Assembly (NCBI RefSeq): GCF_900156475.1
Contig: NZ_FTNR01000006.1
Span: forward strand, 1-64,000
Direction of reading: 5' to 3'
DNA length: 64,000 nt
From: Natronorubrum thiooxidans
GTDB lineage: Archaea > Halobacteriota > Halobacteria > Halobacteriales > Natrialbaceae
Positions 34,645-43,687 of the stretch are shown here, piece by piece (positions within the stretch are counted from its first letter, which is position 1; each line of letters opens with the position of its first letter). The notes beneath the pieces were generated by a model that worked only from the letters and a program-made list of their open reading frames with translations, made no database searches and had not been told where the DNA came from. Position numbers and translations under genes: made by a program.

Positions 34645-35262
34645 ATGACGAATCCAGATGGGGTCGACGACAAGAAACGAGCGACCCTGCGTCGCTTTGC
34701 GGCACTCGGTGCCGCGACACCGCTTGCAGGCCTCTCGGAACCGGCGGCGGCCGACAGCGGTGAGAGCGACGCACGTGATGCGATCGTCGGCTATCTCTCG
34801 ACGACACCCGGCGCTCACTTCTCGAAGATCCGGGACGACCTCCAGCTCGGGACTGGCGAAACCCAACACCATCTGCGCCGGCTCGAGGAACTCGAAGCGA
34901 TCGAACACTACCCCGATGGTGATTACAAGCGCTTCGTTCCAGCAGGCCGATTCGACGAGTTCGAAAAACAGGCGCTCGGCTATCTCCGACGGGAGACACC
35001 GCGTGGCATGTTGATTGAACTGCTACTCGACTCGGAGACGACGGCCGGTGATCTCGCCGCTGCACTCGATGTCTCCCCGCCGACGGTGAGCAAGTACGCC
35101 GGCGAACTCGAGGAGGCCGGGTTGCTCTCCCGCGACGACGGGTACGCCGTCGAACGACCCGAAACGGTACTGGTTTTGGTCGTCGGTCACGCCGACTCCT
35201 TTGGCGAATCGGCCCGCCGACTCGCCCGGAACGCGGATCAGTTCATCGACTACCACGGCTAG
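34645..35262 (+). CDS. Double winged-helix transcription regulator with Tat-like N-terminus
   Basis: 205 residues. Two winged helices are visible: about 45-100 (GAHFSKIRDDLQLGTGETQH, HLRRLEELEAI) and about 122-175 (LLLDSETTAGDLAAALDVS, TVSKYAGELEEAGLL). Before them lies KKRATLRRFAALGAATPLAG, which resembles a twin-arginine signal with a weak hydrophobic core ending AAA. A DNA-binding protein with an export-type signal is odd; the segment may instead be a cytoplasmic helix. Haloarchaeal MarR/ArsR-like regulators with two such domains are known. Targets unknown; no partner gene next to it. Confidence 0.8.
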   Translation: MTNPDGVDDKKRATLRRFAALGAATPLAGLSEPAAADSGESDARDAIVGYLSTTPGAHFSKIRDDLQLGTGETQHHLRRLEELEAIEHYPDGDYKRFVPAGRFDEFEKQALGYLRRETPRGMLIELLLDSETTAGDLAAALDVSPPTVSKYAGELEEAGLLSRDDGYAVERPETVLVLVVGHADSFGESARRLARNADQFIDYHG

Positions 35263-35455
35263 CGGTTTGAGGTTTGAGAGCGCCTGTAACAAGCGGACTA
35301 CCGCGAGTAAGATCGTATTACAGTGCACATTCGAGTCCGTTCTCGCGTTGGCGCTGCTCGAGGCGAAATTCAGAAACCGGGATCCGAAAAATAACGGTGT
35401 CGATGAGCGGCGTGCGTCGGCCGGCAAAACGCGTGTCGAACTGGCGTTCCGGTCG

Positions 35456-35689
35456 TTAAATATCGACCTTCCACGTCGTGCTCGAAGAGTAGCCCCACTT
35501 TTCGATTTCGACGTCGAAATTGCCGTTCTGGAGTGCCGTAATGTTCGATCCGACCTCTTTTGCCGTCATGCCGAGTTCTTGACCGATAAGCCGGGATTTG
35601 AAGTAGGTCTTCGTCCCAGCGTTGTCTCGGAGATAGGCGAGGATCTGGCGTTGTTTACTCGTGAGGTCGGCGGCCATTGCGGTGCTCAT
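35456..35689 (-). CDS. Small winged-helix-like protein (DUF7123-like)
   Basis: 77 residues. QRQILAYLRDN, then LIGQELGMTAKEVGSNITAL forms a helix-turn-helix, and the end EIEKWGYSSSTTWKVDI is the pattern I associate with small haloarchaeal HTH proteins of the DUF7123 type. Probably DNA-binding. ATG 35689 lies about 25 nt after a CCTAAAC TATA-like element; ATG 35677 is an alternative, and the frame upstream to 35845 lacks support. Confidence 0.75.
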   Translation of the reverse strand: MSTAMAADLTSKQRQILAYLRDNAGTKTYFKSRLIGQELGMTAKEVGSNITALQNGNFDVEIEKWGYSSSTTWKVDI

Positions 35690-35908
35690 ACTTCCACAGA
35701 CGGGGTGAACACGTTTAGGGGGTTTGGTACGTGCGGTTAACCCGCTGCCTGCTTGCGGTTTTGGTGGTGAGTAAGAGCGGAATAACCGGCCAGAAAGGTT
35801 CCGTTGGTACAGCCAGTTAAGATATGGCATTCGATGACTGTTCACGATGAATGACTCTCTCGATACAACGACTAGTCGACGACGACCGGTCGATCGAGAC
35901 AGCTCGGC

Positions 35909-36430
35909 TTACTGACTGTCGGCCGAGGATGTGACGAACGGCCCGAACGCACAGGCAACCGCTTCACCGAGTGCCTGGGTCCGACTCGTCAGCCCGGCCG
36001 TGAGCACGCCGGCAGCGCCGTCGGCCTCGGCGATCCCGTCGGTTCCGAGTCGGTCGTCCATCACCGGCCCGAGTTCGGCTCCGTCCTCGAGTCGGGCAGC
36101 GACGTCATCGGGGAGCGGCAGTGTCGGGCCGCCACCGCGTTCAATCCGCTCGCCGTCGGTCACGGCGGCCCACATGATCAACGACAGTCCCGGGACACCG
36201 TCAAGATGGGTGACTCCGCCCTCGAGGCCGACCCCATACTCGGCGTCGGTCGCCGTGCGTGCTCGCCGGGCTCGGTTTTCGGCACCCGTTACCGTTTCGT
36301 CGATCGACCACGGCTGTTCGGGAACGCCGGAGTCGACTGCGACCGCGGTCACGGTCGGCTCGAATCGCTCGAGTGTCCGTTCGACGGCGTCGACTTTGAC
36401 CGGGTTCGTGCTTCCGACTGCGACATCCAT
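35909..36430 (-). CDS. DUF84/YjjX-type non-canonical NTP phosphatase (inosine/xanthosine triphosphatase)
   Basis: 173 residues. GSTNPVKVDAVERTLERF at the N-terminus, GAENRARRAR and GVGLEGGV are the family's phosphate- and metal-binding segments. These enzymes remove ITP and XTP from the nucleotide pool. Length is normal. Divergent from tfb with 219 nt between them. Confidence 0.88.
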   Translation of the reverse strand: MDVAVGSTNPVKVDAVERTLERFEPTVTAVAVDSGVPEQPWSIDETVTGAENRARRARTATDAEYGVGLEGGVTHLDGVPGLSLIMWAAVTDGERIERGGGPTLPLPDDVAARLEDGAELGPVMDDRLGTDGIAEADGAAGVLTAGLTSRTQALGEAVACAFGPFVTSSADSQ

Positions 36431-36649
36431 ACGTGTGGTTCAAACGGCGTGGCTTTGGAGGCACCGATTCGGCGTTACGTCTTGGCGTTATTGTTTTGAT
36501 TGTTAATACTAGTTCCGCCGAATTACCCGTTCTCGAGTGCTGTCAGGCCGAGATTTCGAAACCCTTAACCCTCGAGTGTTAGAACGAGGTAGGTAACGAA
36601 TCCGTCCGGGCTTTTGCAGTCAGTTCGGCCGGTCAGCACTTGCCATCGC

Positions 36650-37630
36650 ATGACCAACACCACATCGAACACCAGAGTACGGCGTACCGGCCCCGAAACG
36701 AACGAAGAGACGACCGAGAGCGAACAGAGCGACCTCGTCTGCCCCGAATGTGCAGGGAACCTCGTCGTCGACGACGAACACGGCGAAACCGTCTGTGAAG
36801 ACTGTGGACTCGTCGTCGAAGAGGACTCCGTCGACCGTGGTCCCGAGTGGCGAGCGTTCGACGCCGCCGAAAAAAACGAGAAGTCCCGCGTGGGTGCGCC
36901 CACGACGAACACGATGCACGACAAGGGGCTCTCGACGAACATCGACTGGCGAAACAAAGACGCCTACGGCAACTCGCTTGGCTCCCGTCAGCGCGAGAAG
37001 ATGCAGCGGCTTCGCAAATGGAACGAGCGGTTCCGCACGCGTGACTCCAAAGAGCGCAACCTGAAACAGGCGCTGGGCGAGATCGACCGCATGGCCTCCG
37101 CGCTTGGTCTCCCGACGAACGTCCGCGAGACCGCCTCCGTCATCTACCGACGCGCACTCGACGAGGACCTGCTGCCCGGTCGCTCCATCGAAGGCGTCTC
37201 GACGGCCTGTGTCTACGCCGCCGCCCGACAGGCCGGCGTTCCCCGTAGTCTCGACGAGATCGCCGACGTCTCCCGCGTCGAGAAAAACGAGATCGCTCGC
37301 ACCTACCGCTACGTCGTTCGAGAACTCGGCCTCGAGGTCCAGCCGGCCGACCCCGAAAGCTACGTGCCACGCTTTGCCTCCGGACTCGACCTCTCCGACG
37401 AGGCTGAACACCGCGCCCGCGGCCTGCTCCAGAACGCCAAAGAGAAGGGCGTCCACAGCGGCAAATCGCCAGTCGGTCTCGCTGCCGCCGCCGTGTACGC
37501 CGCCGCACTGCTGACGAATGAAAAGACCACGCAGGCTGCCGTCAGCGACGTCGCCGACATCTCCGAAGTGACGATTCGAAACCGGTATCACGAACTCCTC
37601 GAGGCCGAGGAGACGCTGGGACTGGCCTGA
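36650..37630 (+). CDS. tfb: Transcription initiation factor TFB
   Basis: 326 residues. The N-terminal zinc ribbon has C31, C34, C49 and C52 (CPECAGNL, CEDCGLV), followed by the B-finger region (RGPEWRAF) and two cyclin repeats at about 125-210 and 220-310, ending with a helix-turn-helix that reads the BRE (EVTIRNRYHELL). Haloarchaea carry several TFBs; which paralogue this is cannot be told here. ATG 36650 gives the family-like start; an in-frame ATG at 36614 is not needed. Confidence 0.94.
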   Translation: MTNTTSNTRVRRTGPETNEETTESEQSDLVCPECAGNLVVDDEHGETVCEDCGLVVEEDSVDRGPEWRAFDAAEKNEKSRVGAPTTNTMHDKGLSTNIDWRNKDAYGNSLGSRQREKMQRLRKWNERFRTRDSKERNLKQALGEIDRMASALGLPTNVRETASVIYRRALDEDLLPGRSIEGVSTACVYAAARQAGVPRSLDEIADVSRVEKNEIARTYRYVVRELGLEVQPADPESYVPRFASGLDLSDEAEHRARGLLQNAKEKGVHSGKSPVGLAAAAVYAAALLTNEKTTQAAVSDVADISEVTIRNRYHELLEAEETLGLA

Positions 37631-37761
37631 TCAGCGGCAATCGATCCACGGTCCGTATTCCGGGCAACAGTCACTCTCCGCTTTTTTCTGCGTTCAGAAC
37701 ACGTCAGCGCGACGGTTTTACTCCGAGAGTATGCAAAGGGCTCTAAGTGAACGATGCTCGT

Positions 37762-37768
37762 GGGAGGT
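37762..37768 (+). promoter_or_regulatory. Canonical ribosome binding site deciding the UPF0058 start
   Basis: GGGAGGT ends 6 nt before ATG 37775, a near-perfect match to the 16S tail complement. It selects 37775 over the in-frame ATG 37754, which lies upstream of it. Confidence 0.7.
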
Positions 37769-37774
37769 CCTAGC

Positions 37775-38002
37775 ATGCGATCGCAGGAGTACATGCAGCT
37801 TCACGCGCTGCTTCAAGAAATCCGTTCGACCGTCGAAGAGGACCAACAGACAACAGACGCGTTTGCTGCGTACGACGCCCAGCCCATCCGGCCAGCACAC
37901 GTCCACCGTTCGAAAGCGGACCACAAACGGGCGATCTTCTTACTCCTCGCGGGAATCCGCGACACGATCGATGCACGAACCACCGCGGAAGTAGCGGCCT
38001 GA
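37775..38002 (+). CDS. UPF0058 family protein
   Basis: 75 residues. MRSQEYMQLHALLQEIR at the start and HVHRSKADHKRAIFLLLAGI in the second half are the UPF0058 pattern found across euryarchaea. All-helical and cytoplasmic; function unknown. A strong Shine-Dalgarno fixes the start, which is unusual here where most genes look leaderless, and implies a real 5' leader. Confidence 0.88.
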   Translation: MRSQEYMQLHALLQEIRSTVEEDQQTTDAFAAYDAQPIRPAHVHRSKADHKRAIFLLLAGIRDTIDARTTAEVAA

Positions 38003-38023
38003 TACGGTCTACTGTAACGAGTG

Positions 38024-38061
38024 ACCGCTGATCACCGACCCCGTCTCTGGTGATCGGCGGT
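38024..38061. repeat. 13-bp hairpin between UPF0058 and aroD
   Basis: Arms 38024-38036 and 38049-38061 (core GATCACC / GGTGATC) pair with one T-G position around a 12-nt loop, 22 nt after the UPF0058 stop. No T-run follows on the plus strand. Confidence 0.5.
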
Positions 38062-38200
38062 AAGTGACGACAGCAGTCCGTATGAAAGTGGCACCATCAC
38101 CGAGCCGTCCAATCCTGTTCGACTGGCCATTGACACGGGAGTGACTATCGCCAGCGCTTCGAGCAGACGCCTTTTTGTCGATCCGACCGACTCTTCGCAC

Positions 38201-38884
38201 ATGGACTTCGATTCGTTCGTCCTCGCCGCATCGACTGCTGATCTCACCGACGAACCCACCGCCCGCGAACACGCGGATGCGATCGAGTATCGGATGGATC
38301 TCGCCGACGAGCCACTGGCCGCCCTCGAGGCCTACGACGACGGGGACGGCGAACTCCCGATTCTCGCGACGAATCGCGCCGCGTGGGAGGGCGGCGAGTG
38401 GAGTGGTAACGACGAGCGCAGACTCGCAGTACTCGCCGAGGCGACTGCCATCGATGCCGTCGAGGCGATCGACATCGAACTCGAGGCGATCCTCGCGGGT
38501 GACGCCGACGAGCTCCTCGAGACGGCCCGCGAACGCGACGTTGCGGTGGTTGCGTCGGCCCACGATTTCGAGGGGACACCGACGCGCGGCGAGCTGGTTT
38601 CGACGCTGACGGAAGCACACAAGTACGCTGACGTCGCCAAGATGGCCGTCACCGCCGAGTCACACAAGGATACGCTTGCCGTGCTTGCGGCGACCGAACA
38701 GCTGACTGCCCACGGCGACCCTGTGGCAACGATGGCAATGGGAGAACTGGGCAGCCATACGCGTGCGGTCGCACCGGTGTACGGCTCGAAGATCGGCTAT
38801 GCGCCCGTCGATCCCGAAAATGCGACGGCCCCGGGTCAGTACGACCTCGAGACGCTCTCGAAATTAGTCTCGGAACTCAGCTGA
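38201..38884 (+). CDS. aroD: Type I 3-dehydroquinate dehydratase
   Basis: 227 residues. Dehydrates 3-dehydroquinate to 3-dehydroshikimate through a Schiff base on K147 (DVAKMAV), with H121 (ASAHDFEGTP) as general base; EYRMDL near 29-34 is the substrate site. ATG 38201 begins at MDFDSFVLAAS; an in-frame GTG at 38141 would add a basic non-family extension. Works after DHQ synthase II (40991) in the same region. Confidence 0.93.
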   Translation: MDFDSFVLAASTADLTDEPTAREHADAIEYRMDLADEPLAALEAYDDGDGELPILATNRAAWEGGEWSGNDERRLAVLAEATAIDAVEAIDIELEAILAGDADELLETARERDVAVVASAHDFEGTPTRGELVSTLTEAHKYADVAKMAVTAESHKDTLAVLAATEQLTAHGDPVATMAMGELGSHTRAVAPVYGSKIGYAPVDPENATAPGQYDLETLSKLVSELS

Positions 38885-39079
38885 TCACGCCGTCACTCGA
38901 GCGAGGCGGCTGTTGATTCCGGCCCGTCGGCGGCGATCGATACGTCCTCGAATGACTCTGTTTTCGCGACCCGGCAAACAGTGACAACAACCCACAGCCA
39001 GGCAGAGTTCGTGCCCGAATAGAAGATAAAATAACTGTACATATGAACCAATTCGTTGTTGGGCGTCGTTCACACAGCA

Positions 39080-40270
39080 ATGACTGTACGGATGAAAAGA
39101 TTGTCACGCTCGGCAGTAACGATCGCGATACTCATTGCCCTCGTCGTGAGTACGGCCGGGGTTGGGGCCGCAGTCCCCGGACCGGATACGACAGCAACGG
39201 ACGCCGACACCGCCACCGACGGTTCACCGTTTGACGTGTCGGAATGGCTGACATCGGTCGAGACAGACTCGAGTACGACCGATAGATCGCCGACAACCGA
39301 CGAGCGGCTATCGTTCGTCCAGCGCACGCTTACGAACGTCTTCTCGGGCCTGTTCGATGTTCCTGATCGGACGGACAGTCCCACAATCTCGGACGACGAC
39401 TCGCAAACGGATCGCGAGGACGCGAGCGACGATCCCACGGAGCGAGAGGACAGTGACACGGACGAGTCGGACATCGATGCGGGTTCGGAAGCAGATGATA
39501 CCGACAACGACAGCGCCGACCCCGTAAACGACGGCTCGAACGCCGACGACGATGAATCGTCCGAGCCACTCGACGATGCTGACGAACCGACCGGCATCGA
39601 GGACACCGATAGCACGGACGATGACGAGGACGAGCGTCCCACCGACGAGTCAGACGACGACTCCAGCAGTTCGGACGATGCAAACGACGTCGACGGCGAC
39701 GGATCGACCGACGGCACCGGGTCGGACGTCGACGACACGGACGAGGACTCGAGTGAGCCAGTCGACGACGGAGCTGACGACACTACCGACGACGGGACAG
39801 TCGATCGAGCGCTCGTCGAACGACACGTCCACGAGGCGATAAACGAGGAACGCACCGCTCGTGGCCTCGAGGAACTCGCGTTCGACGAGGACCTCCAAGA
39901 GATTGCCCGATCCCACAGCGAGGACATGGCCGAGCGCGGGTACTTCAGTCACACGAGTCCAGAGGGTGACTCGTTCTCGGACAGATACGACGAATACGGG
40001 TACGAGTGCCGTGCAGACACGGACGGCAGTGCCTACTATACTGGTGGCGAAAACATCGCGTACACGTACGTCGATCAACCGGTCCGAACGGACTCGGGAG
40101 ACGTCGTCGAGCACACGACCGAACGCGAACTGGCCGACGGCCTCGTCGAGCAGTGGATGAACTCGGACGGACACCGCGAGAATATTCTCGCCGACCACTG
40201 GACCAACGAGGGCATTGGGATCGCTGTGACCGACGACGACCGGGTGTACGCCACCCAGAACTTCTGCTAA
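39080..40270 (+). CDS. Secreted CAP/SCP-domain protein with long acidic linker
   Basis: 396 residues. A Sec-type signal (VRMKRLSRSAVTIAILIALV, ending near GVGA), then about 200 residues of Asp/Ser/Thr/Glu-rich linker, then a CAP domain from about 250: HEAINEERTARGLEEL, DEDLQEIARSHSEDMAERGY, GENIAYTY and SDGHRENILADHW. Two Cys (YEC and the C-terminal NFC) could form a disulfide. CAP proteins are extracellular; several bind lipids or act as proteases. The acidic linker likely spaces the domain from the S-layer. ATG 39092 is an alternative start. Confidence 0.88.
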   Translation: MTVRMKRLSRSAVTIAILIALVVSTAGVGAAVPGPDTTATDADTATDGSPFDVSEWLTSVETDSSTTDRSPTTDERLSFVQRTLTNVFSGLFDVPDRTDSPTISDDDSQTDREDASDDPTEREDSDTDESDIDAGSEADDTDNDSADPVNDGSNADDDESSEPLDDADEPTGIEDTDSTDDDEDERPTDESDDDSSSSDDANDVDGDGSTDGTGSDVDDTDEDSSEPVDDGADDTTDDGTVDRALVERHVHEAINEERTARGLEELAFDEDLQEIARSHSEDMAERGYFSHTSPEGDSFSDRYDEYGYECRADTDGSAYYTGGENIAYTYVDQPVRTDSGDVVEHTTERELADGLVEQWMNSDGHRENILADHWTNEGIGIAVTDDDRVYATQNFC

Positions 40271-40417
40271 CGGGCAGTAGCGACGCTATCACCACTTTTG
40301 AGCCGGCTCGAGCGTGGGACTGGCCGGCCGTGATCGATCGCCGCGAAACTGATCGGCGGACAAGACGAAAAGAGAAATCGGAATGTTAAGGGCGGCGGTC
40401 CCCTAGCACCACGTACG

Positions 40418-40864
40418 ATGACATGGCTCCGCGCGATCGCTGCCGCCGGCCTCTCAGTGCTCATGCCCGGTGCAGGCCACGCCCTGATCCGGGACTGGCT
40501 CCGTGCGCTCGTGTTTGCTGGCCTCTACTTTTCGGCGATCTTGTTCTTTTTCCCAACTGAGCAAATCGCCGCCGCCGGCTCGATGGACGAAGCAATGAAT
40601 GTGCTCACCGCAGAAACCGATACGATCTCCCAGTTCGCCCTCTCGTTTATCGTCCTGTTTGCGGCGATCGACGCCACGTTCCGAGCAGCCGGCTTTCCAC
40701 CGACTGGCAACAATTCCGGTGATGGCCCATCCTGTCCGCAGTGTGGCAAGGAACTCGACGAAGACCTCGAGTTCTGTCACTGGTGTACGACCCGTCTCGA
40801 GCCGATCAAGCCGGAGGATGCTGACGAACCCGCCCAGGATCGCGAAGAAACAGCACGACCGTAA
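40418..40864 (+). CDS. Membrane protein with C-terminal zinc ribbon
   Basis: 148 residues. Three hydrophobic segments (about 5-20, 27-46, 68-88) then a double-CXXC zinc ribbon CPQCGKELDEDLEFCHWC and an acidic tail. The N-terminal LSVLMPGAGHALIRDWLRAL resembles small membrane domains found in haloarchaeal zinc-ribbon proteins. Function unknown; a TTAAGG element about 25 nt upstream supports ATG 40418. Confidence 0.78.
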   Translation: MTWLRAIAAAGLSVLMPGAGHALIRDWLRALVFAGLYFSAILFFFPTEQIAAAGSMDEAMNVLTAETDTISQFALSFIVLFAAIDATFRAAGFPPTGNNSGDGPSCPQCGKELDEDLEFCHWCTTRLEPIKPEDADEPAQDREETARP

Positions 40865-40990
40865 GCAGACGGCCCTAGTCTCGCCGTCTCGGTTTGTTGA
40901 GGCCGGATCGATGTCCTATTTGTTCGACTCGATGAAAACGGTTCAATAGCGGGTCGTGACGACCGCCGTCGGTCCAGATCCGCAGCCGCG

Positions 40991-42190
40991 TTATTTTTCG
41001 ATGATGCTTTCTTCGACGGCCTCACCGAAGTGCCGAGCGGTGTCCTCGTAGTAGAGTCGGAGTTCGTCACCCGCCTTGAGGTCAGTCACGGCTTTGCGAC
41101 CGTCACGGGTGGCGACTTTGATCGTCTCTGCGTTCTGCAACAGCGTTTCGACGCGGTCGCCGTCGTCAGTCTCGAGGGCGACCCGGAACATCGGCCGTTT
41201 CTCGATTTTGACGCGGCCGACGATCGCTTCGCGGGTGTTGCCCTCGAGGTCGACGACCTGGACCTCGTCGCCGCTCTGGAGTTCCGAGAGGTACTTCGTG
41301 CCGCCATCAGGTGTGCGAACGTAGGCGTGGACAGCACCGGCGTTGACCCGGAAGGGGCGCGAGGCGACGTACGGTGAGTCGGCCGTCTCGGCGTGGACGA
41401 ACACGAGGCCGCGCGCCATCGACCCGACAAGCATTCCTTCGTCGTGTTCGAGCAGACTACCCGTATCGACACAGACCCGGTCTGCGCTGCCGATCTGCTC
41501 GACGTCGAGCACGTCGGCGTACTGGAGGTCCAGCGACTCGCGTTCGGCCTCGTCACGGACTTCGACGGTCTTGCGGATCTCGTCGGGATCGTCCGAGTCG
41601 AGCAGCACGGAGTCGGAACCGATCTCGAGCGTTTCGAAGGCTGTCTTGGCCTCTTCGGCGCTGGTGACGCCAGCGACGAGGTCGGTCTCCTCGCCGATGC
41701 GGGCGATCAGGTTCTCGAGGGGAATAATCGTCCAGTCGTCGCCGATGACGATGGTGTAGTCGGCCTCCTCGGCGGCGGTTTCGGCGAAGTGTTCGTACTC
41801 CTTGGCGAGGATGCGGACGTACGCGCCACGCTCTAGGTCGCCGTCACGACGGAGCGTCGAGAGGTCCGCCGAGCCGGAGAGATCCTCCGGGAGGTCGATC
41901 GTCGCATCACCCTCGCCGTCTTTGCCGACGATGACGGCGTCGGGTCGCTCGGTCGGTTCGGCCTCTTCGACGCCGTCATCATCCGCGTCGATATCGTCGA
42001 CCAGCGTCACGTCGCCGTCGGTGCGAAACGCTGCGACGTTGATGTCGCCGAGTTCGCGCACGCGGGCAACGTCTGCTTCGTCGACCAGTACCCAGTCTGC
42101 ACCCGCCTCGAGCGCGGCGGTGATCCGCGCGCGGCGGTCGTCCCAGTCGCCGACGGCGTCGTCGGCTTTTACCCAGACAGATCGCGTCAT
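40991..42190 (-). CDS. aroB': 3-dehydroquinate synthase II
   Basis: 399 residues. Archaeal enzyme that converts ADH (made by the gene at 45392) to 3-dehydroquinate with NAD-dependent oxidation, bypassing DAHP. MTRSVWVKADDAVGDWDDR, GADWVLVD, then SMARGLVFVHAET and FRVNAGAVHAYVRTPDGGT are characteristic. The frame is open upstream to 42703 but that portion overlaps the HAD gene and lacks family similarity; ATG 42190 is the family start. Confidence 0.93.
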   Translation of the reverse strand: MTRSVWVKADDAVGDWDDRRARITAALEAGADWVLVDEADVARVRELGDINVAAFRTDGDVTLVDDIDADDDGVEEAEPTERPDAVIVGKDGEGDATIDLPEDLSGSADLSTLRRDGDLERGAYVRILAKEYEHFAETAAEEADYTIVIGDDWTIIPLENLIARIGEETDLVAGVTSAEEAKTAFETLEIGSDSVLLDSDDPDEIRKTVEVRDEAERESLDLQYADVLDVEQIGSADRVCVDTGSLLEHDEGMLVGSMARGLVFVHAETADSPYVASRPFRVNAGAVHAYVRTPDGGTKYLSELQSGDEVQVVDLEGNTREAIVGRVKIEKRPMFRVALETDDGDRVETLLQNAETIKVATRDGRKAVTDLKAGDELRLYYEDTARHFGEAVEESIIEK

Positions 42191-42363
42191 AAATCGACCG
42201 ACGAAGGGCACTGGCTTGAACGTGGCGAATGCCACAGCCCTCACCGCCACGCAGTCGTGGCCAGCGCCGAGTGCCGGCGACTCGAGGCGGCTCGACCGTA
42301 CCGGCTGCATTGACCGCCGACAGCGGCGAAACGTTGAGAACGCGTGCCCTCGTAGTCGGAGCA

Positions 42364-43041
42364 ATGACTGCGTACGAGGCGATCTATTTCGATCTCGATC
42401 GGACACTCTGTGAGCCCACGCAGGACGCCGCGACGCTGCTCGAGTCGACGTTCGACCGGGTGGACATCGACCCGTTCTGTACGCCGGCGGATCTGCGGGC
42501 GGTCGTGCCGTCGCTGCCGACAGCCCAGACGGATCGGGAGTTCTATCGAAACCTGTTCGCCGAAGCCGCCAGCCGCGCCGACGTCGACCCGACTGTCTCC
42601 TCGTCGCTTGCAGAGCAGTATCTCGAGGAACAAGATCCAACCGCCGTCCGATTCCGTCCCGGCGCGAAGGCCGCCCTCGAGCACGCTCGCGAGTTCGGGC
42701 CAATCGGACTCATCACGAACGGCGGCCGGCCGACACAGACGAAGAAACTCGAGGCGCTCGACATTGCGGACGCCTTCGACGTCCGGGTCTTCACCGACCC
42801 GAGCGCCGGCATCGAACCGAAACCGAGTACGGTGCCGTTCGAGCGGGCGCTTTCGGAACTCGATATCGCCGCCGACGCGGCGATCCACGTCGGCGATTCG
42901 CTGCACGCAGACATCGCGGGCGCGAACGCGATGGGGATCGATTCAGCGTGGGTCGACACCCGAAGAGAGGGTCTCGACGGCGCTCCTCACGAGCCGACGT
43001 ACGAACTCCCGTCGCTCGAGGCGTTCGAAACGATCGTGTGA
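42364..43041 (+). CDS. HAD-superfamily hydrolase
   Basis: 225 residues. Motif I D10-x-D12 (YFDLDRTLC), motif II T in LITNGG, motif III K in EPKPST, motif IV HVGDSLHADIAGANAMG. A helical cap lies between motifs I and II. Likely a small-molecule phosphatase of the phosphoglycolate-phosphatase/pyrimidine-nucleotidase group; substrate unknown. Divergent from DHQ synthase II. Confidence 0.88.
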   Translation: MTAYEAIYFDLDRTLCEPTQDAATLLESTFDRVDIDPFCTPADLRAVVPSLPTAQTDREFYRNLFAEAASRADVDPTVSSSLAEQYLEEQDPTAVRFRPGAKAALEHAREFGPIGLITNGGRPTQTKKLEALDIADAFDVRVFTDPSAGIEPKPSTVPFERALSELDIAADAAIHVGDSLHADIAGANAMGIDSAWVDTRREGLDGAPHEPTYELPSLEAFETIV

Positions 43042-43059
43042 CGGGGCTGCAGGCGCGAT

Positions 43060-43593
43060 CTACTGATCCGGAAGAAGATCCGTGTGGACGACGGCCCGAT
43101 ACTGGTCGTCGGTCGCTGCCTCGAGTCGCTTGAGCAACGCGGTTCCCTCGCCGAACACCTCGGGAAGAACAAAGGGGTCGTCGTCGTGCTCGTCGCGTTG
43201 GGTGCAGCGCTTGACGAACGTGGCCAGCGTCGGATACGTTCCCGGTCGCGCGTAGACGACGCCGATATCCTCGGTCACCTGGTCAGTCCAGCGCTCGAGT
43301 ATCCGCTCGGTCTCGCGTCGCGGTTTTTGCTGCTTTTCTGCGAGCTTCGAGGCGTCGATTTCACTCTCGCCGAGAACCTCGTCGAAGGCGGCTTGCAGTT
43401 CGTCGGCGTCGTCTCCGACCGACTGCGCCTCGGCGTCGGCCTCGAGCAACTCGACGAACGCCTCGAGCTCTGCCCGTCGCGCGGCGATCGGATAGACGAA
43501 GTCGTGGGTGTCTTTCGGCAGTTTGTACGAGTGGCCGTCGACGCCCTGTTCGCCGGAACTCGATTGGCCAAGCATCAACTCGAGTAGTCCCAT
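43060..43593 (-). CDS. Conserved haloarchaeal protein of unknown function
   Basis: 177 residues, soluble, acidic and largely helical; no signal peptide or membrane segment. Segments such as KLPKDTHDFVYPIAARRAEL and QQKPRRETERILERW look conserved-type but I cannot name a domain. Convergent with the HAD gene, 18 nt apart. Confidence 0.75.
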   Translation of the reverse strand: MGLLELMLGQSSSGEQGVDGHSYKLPKDTHDFVYPIAARRAELEAFVELLEADAEAQSVGDDADELQAAFDEVLGESEIDASKLAEKQQKPRRETERILERWTDQVTEDIGVVYARPGTYPTLATFVKRCTQRDEHDDDPFVLPEVFGEGTALLKRLEAATDDQYRAVVHTDLLPDQ

Positions 43594-43687
43594 ACCCGAA
43601 CCAGGTGCCGGGAGTCGAATAAGTATTCCGTGGCTATCTCACCAGCCACACTCGGCAGTCGGTGACGGCGCGCCGAAATCAGCGCGC

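Noticed and set aside
42191-42703. N-terminal extension of DHQ synthase II
   Set aside because: Arg-rich, overlaps the HAD gene, and the family start MTRSVWVKADD is at 42190.
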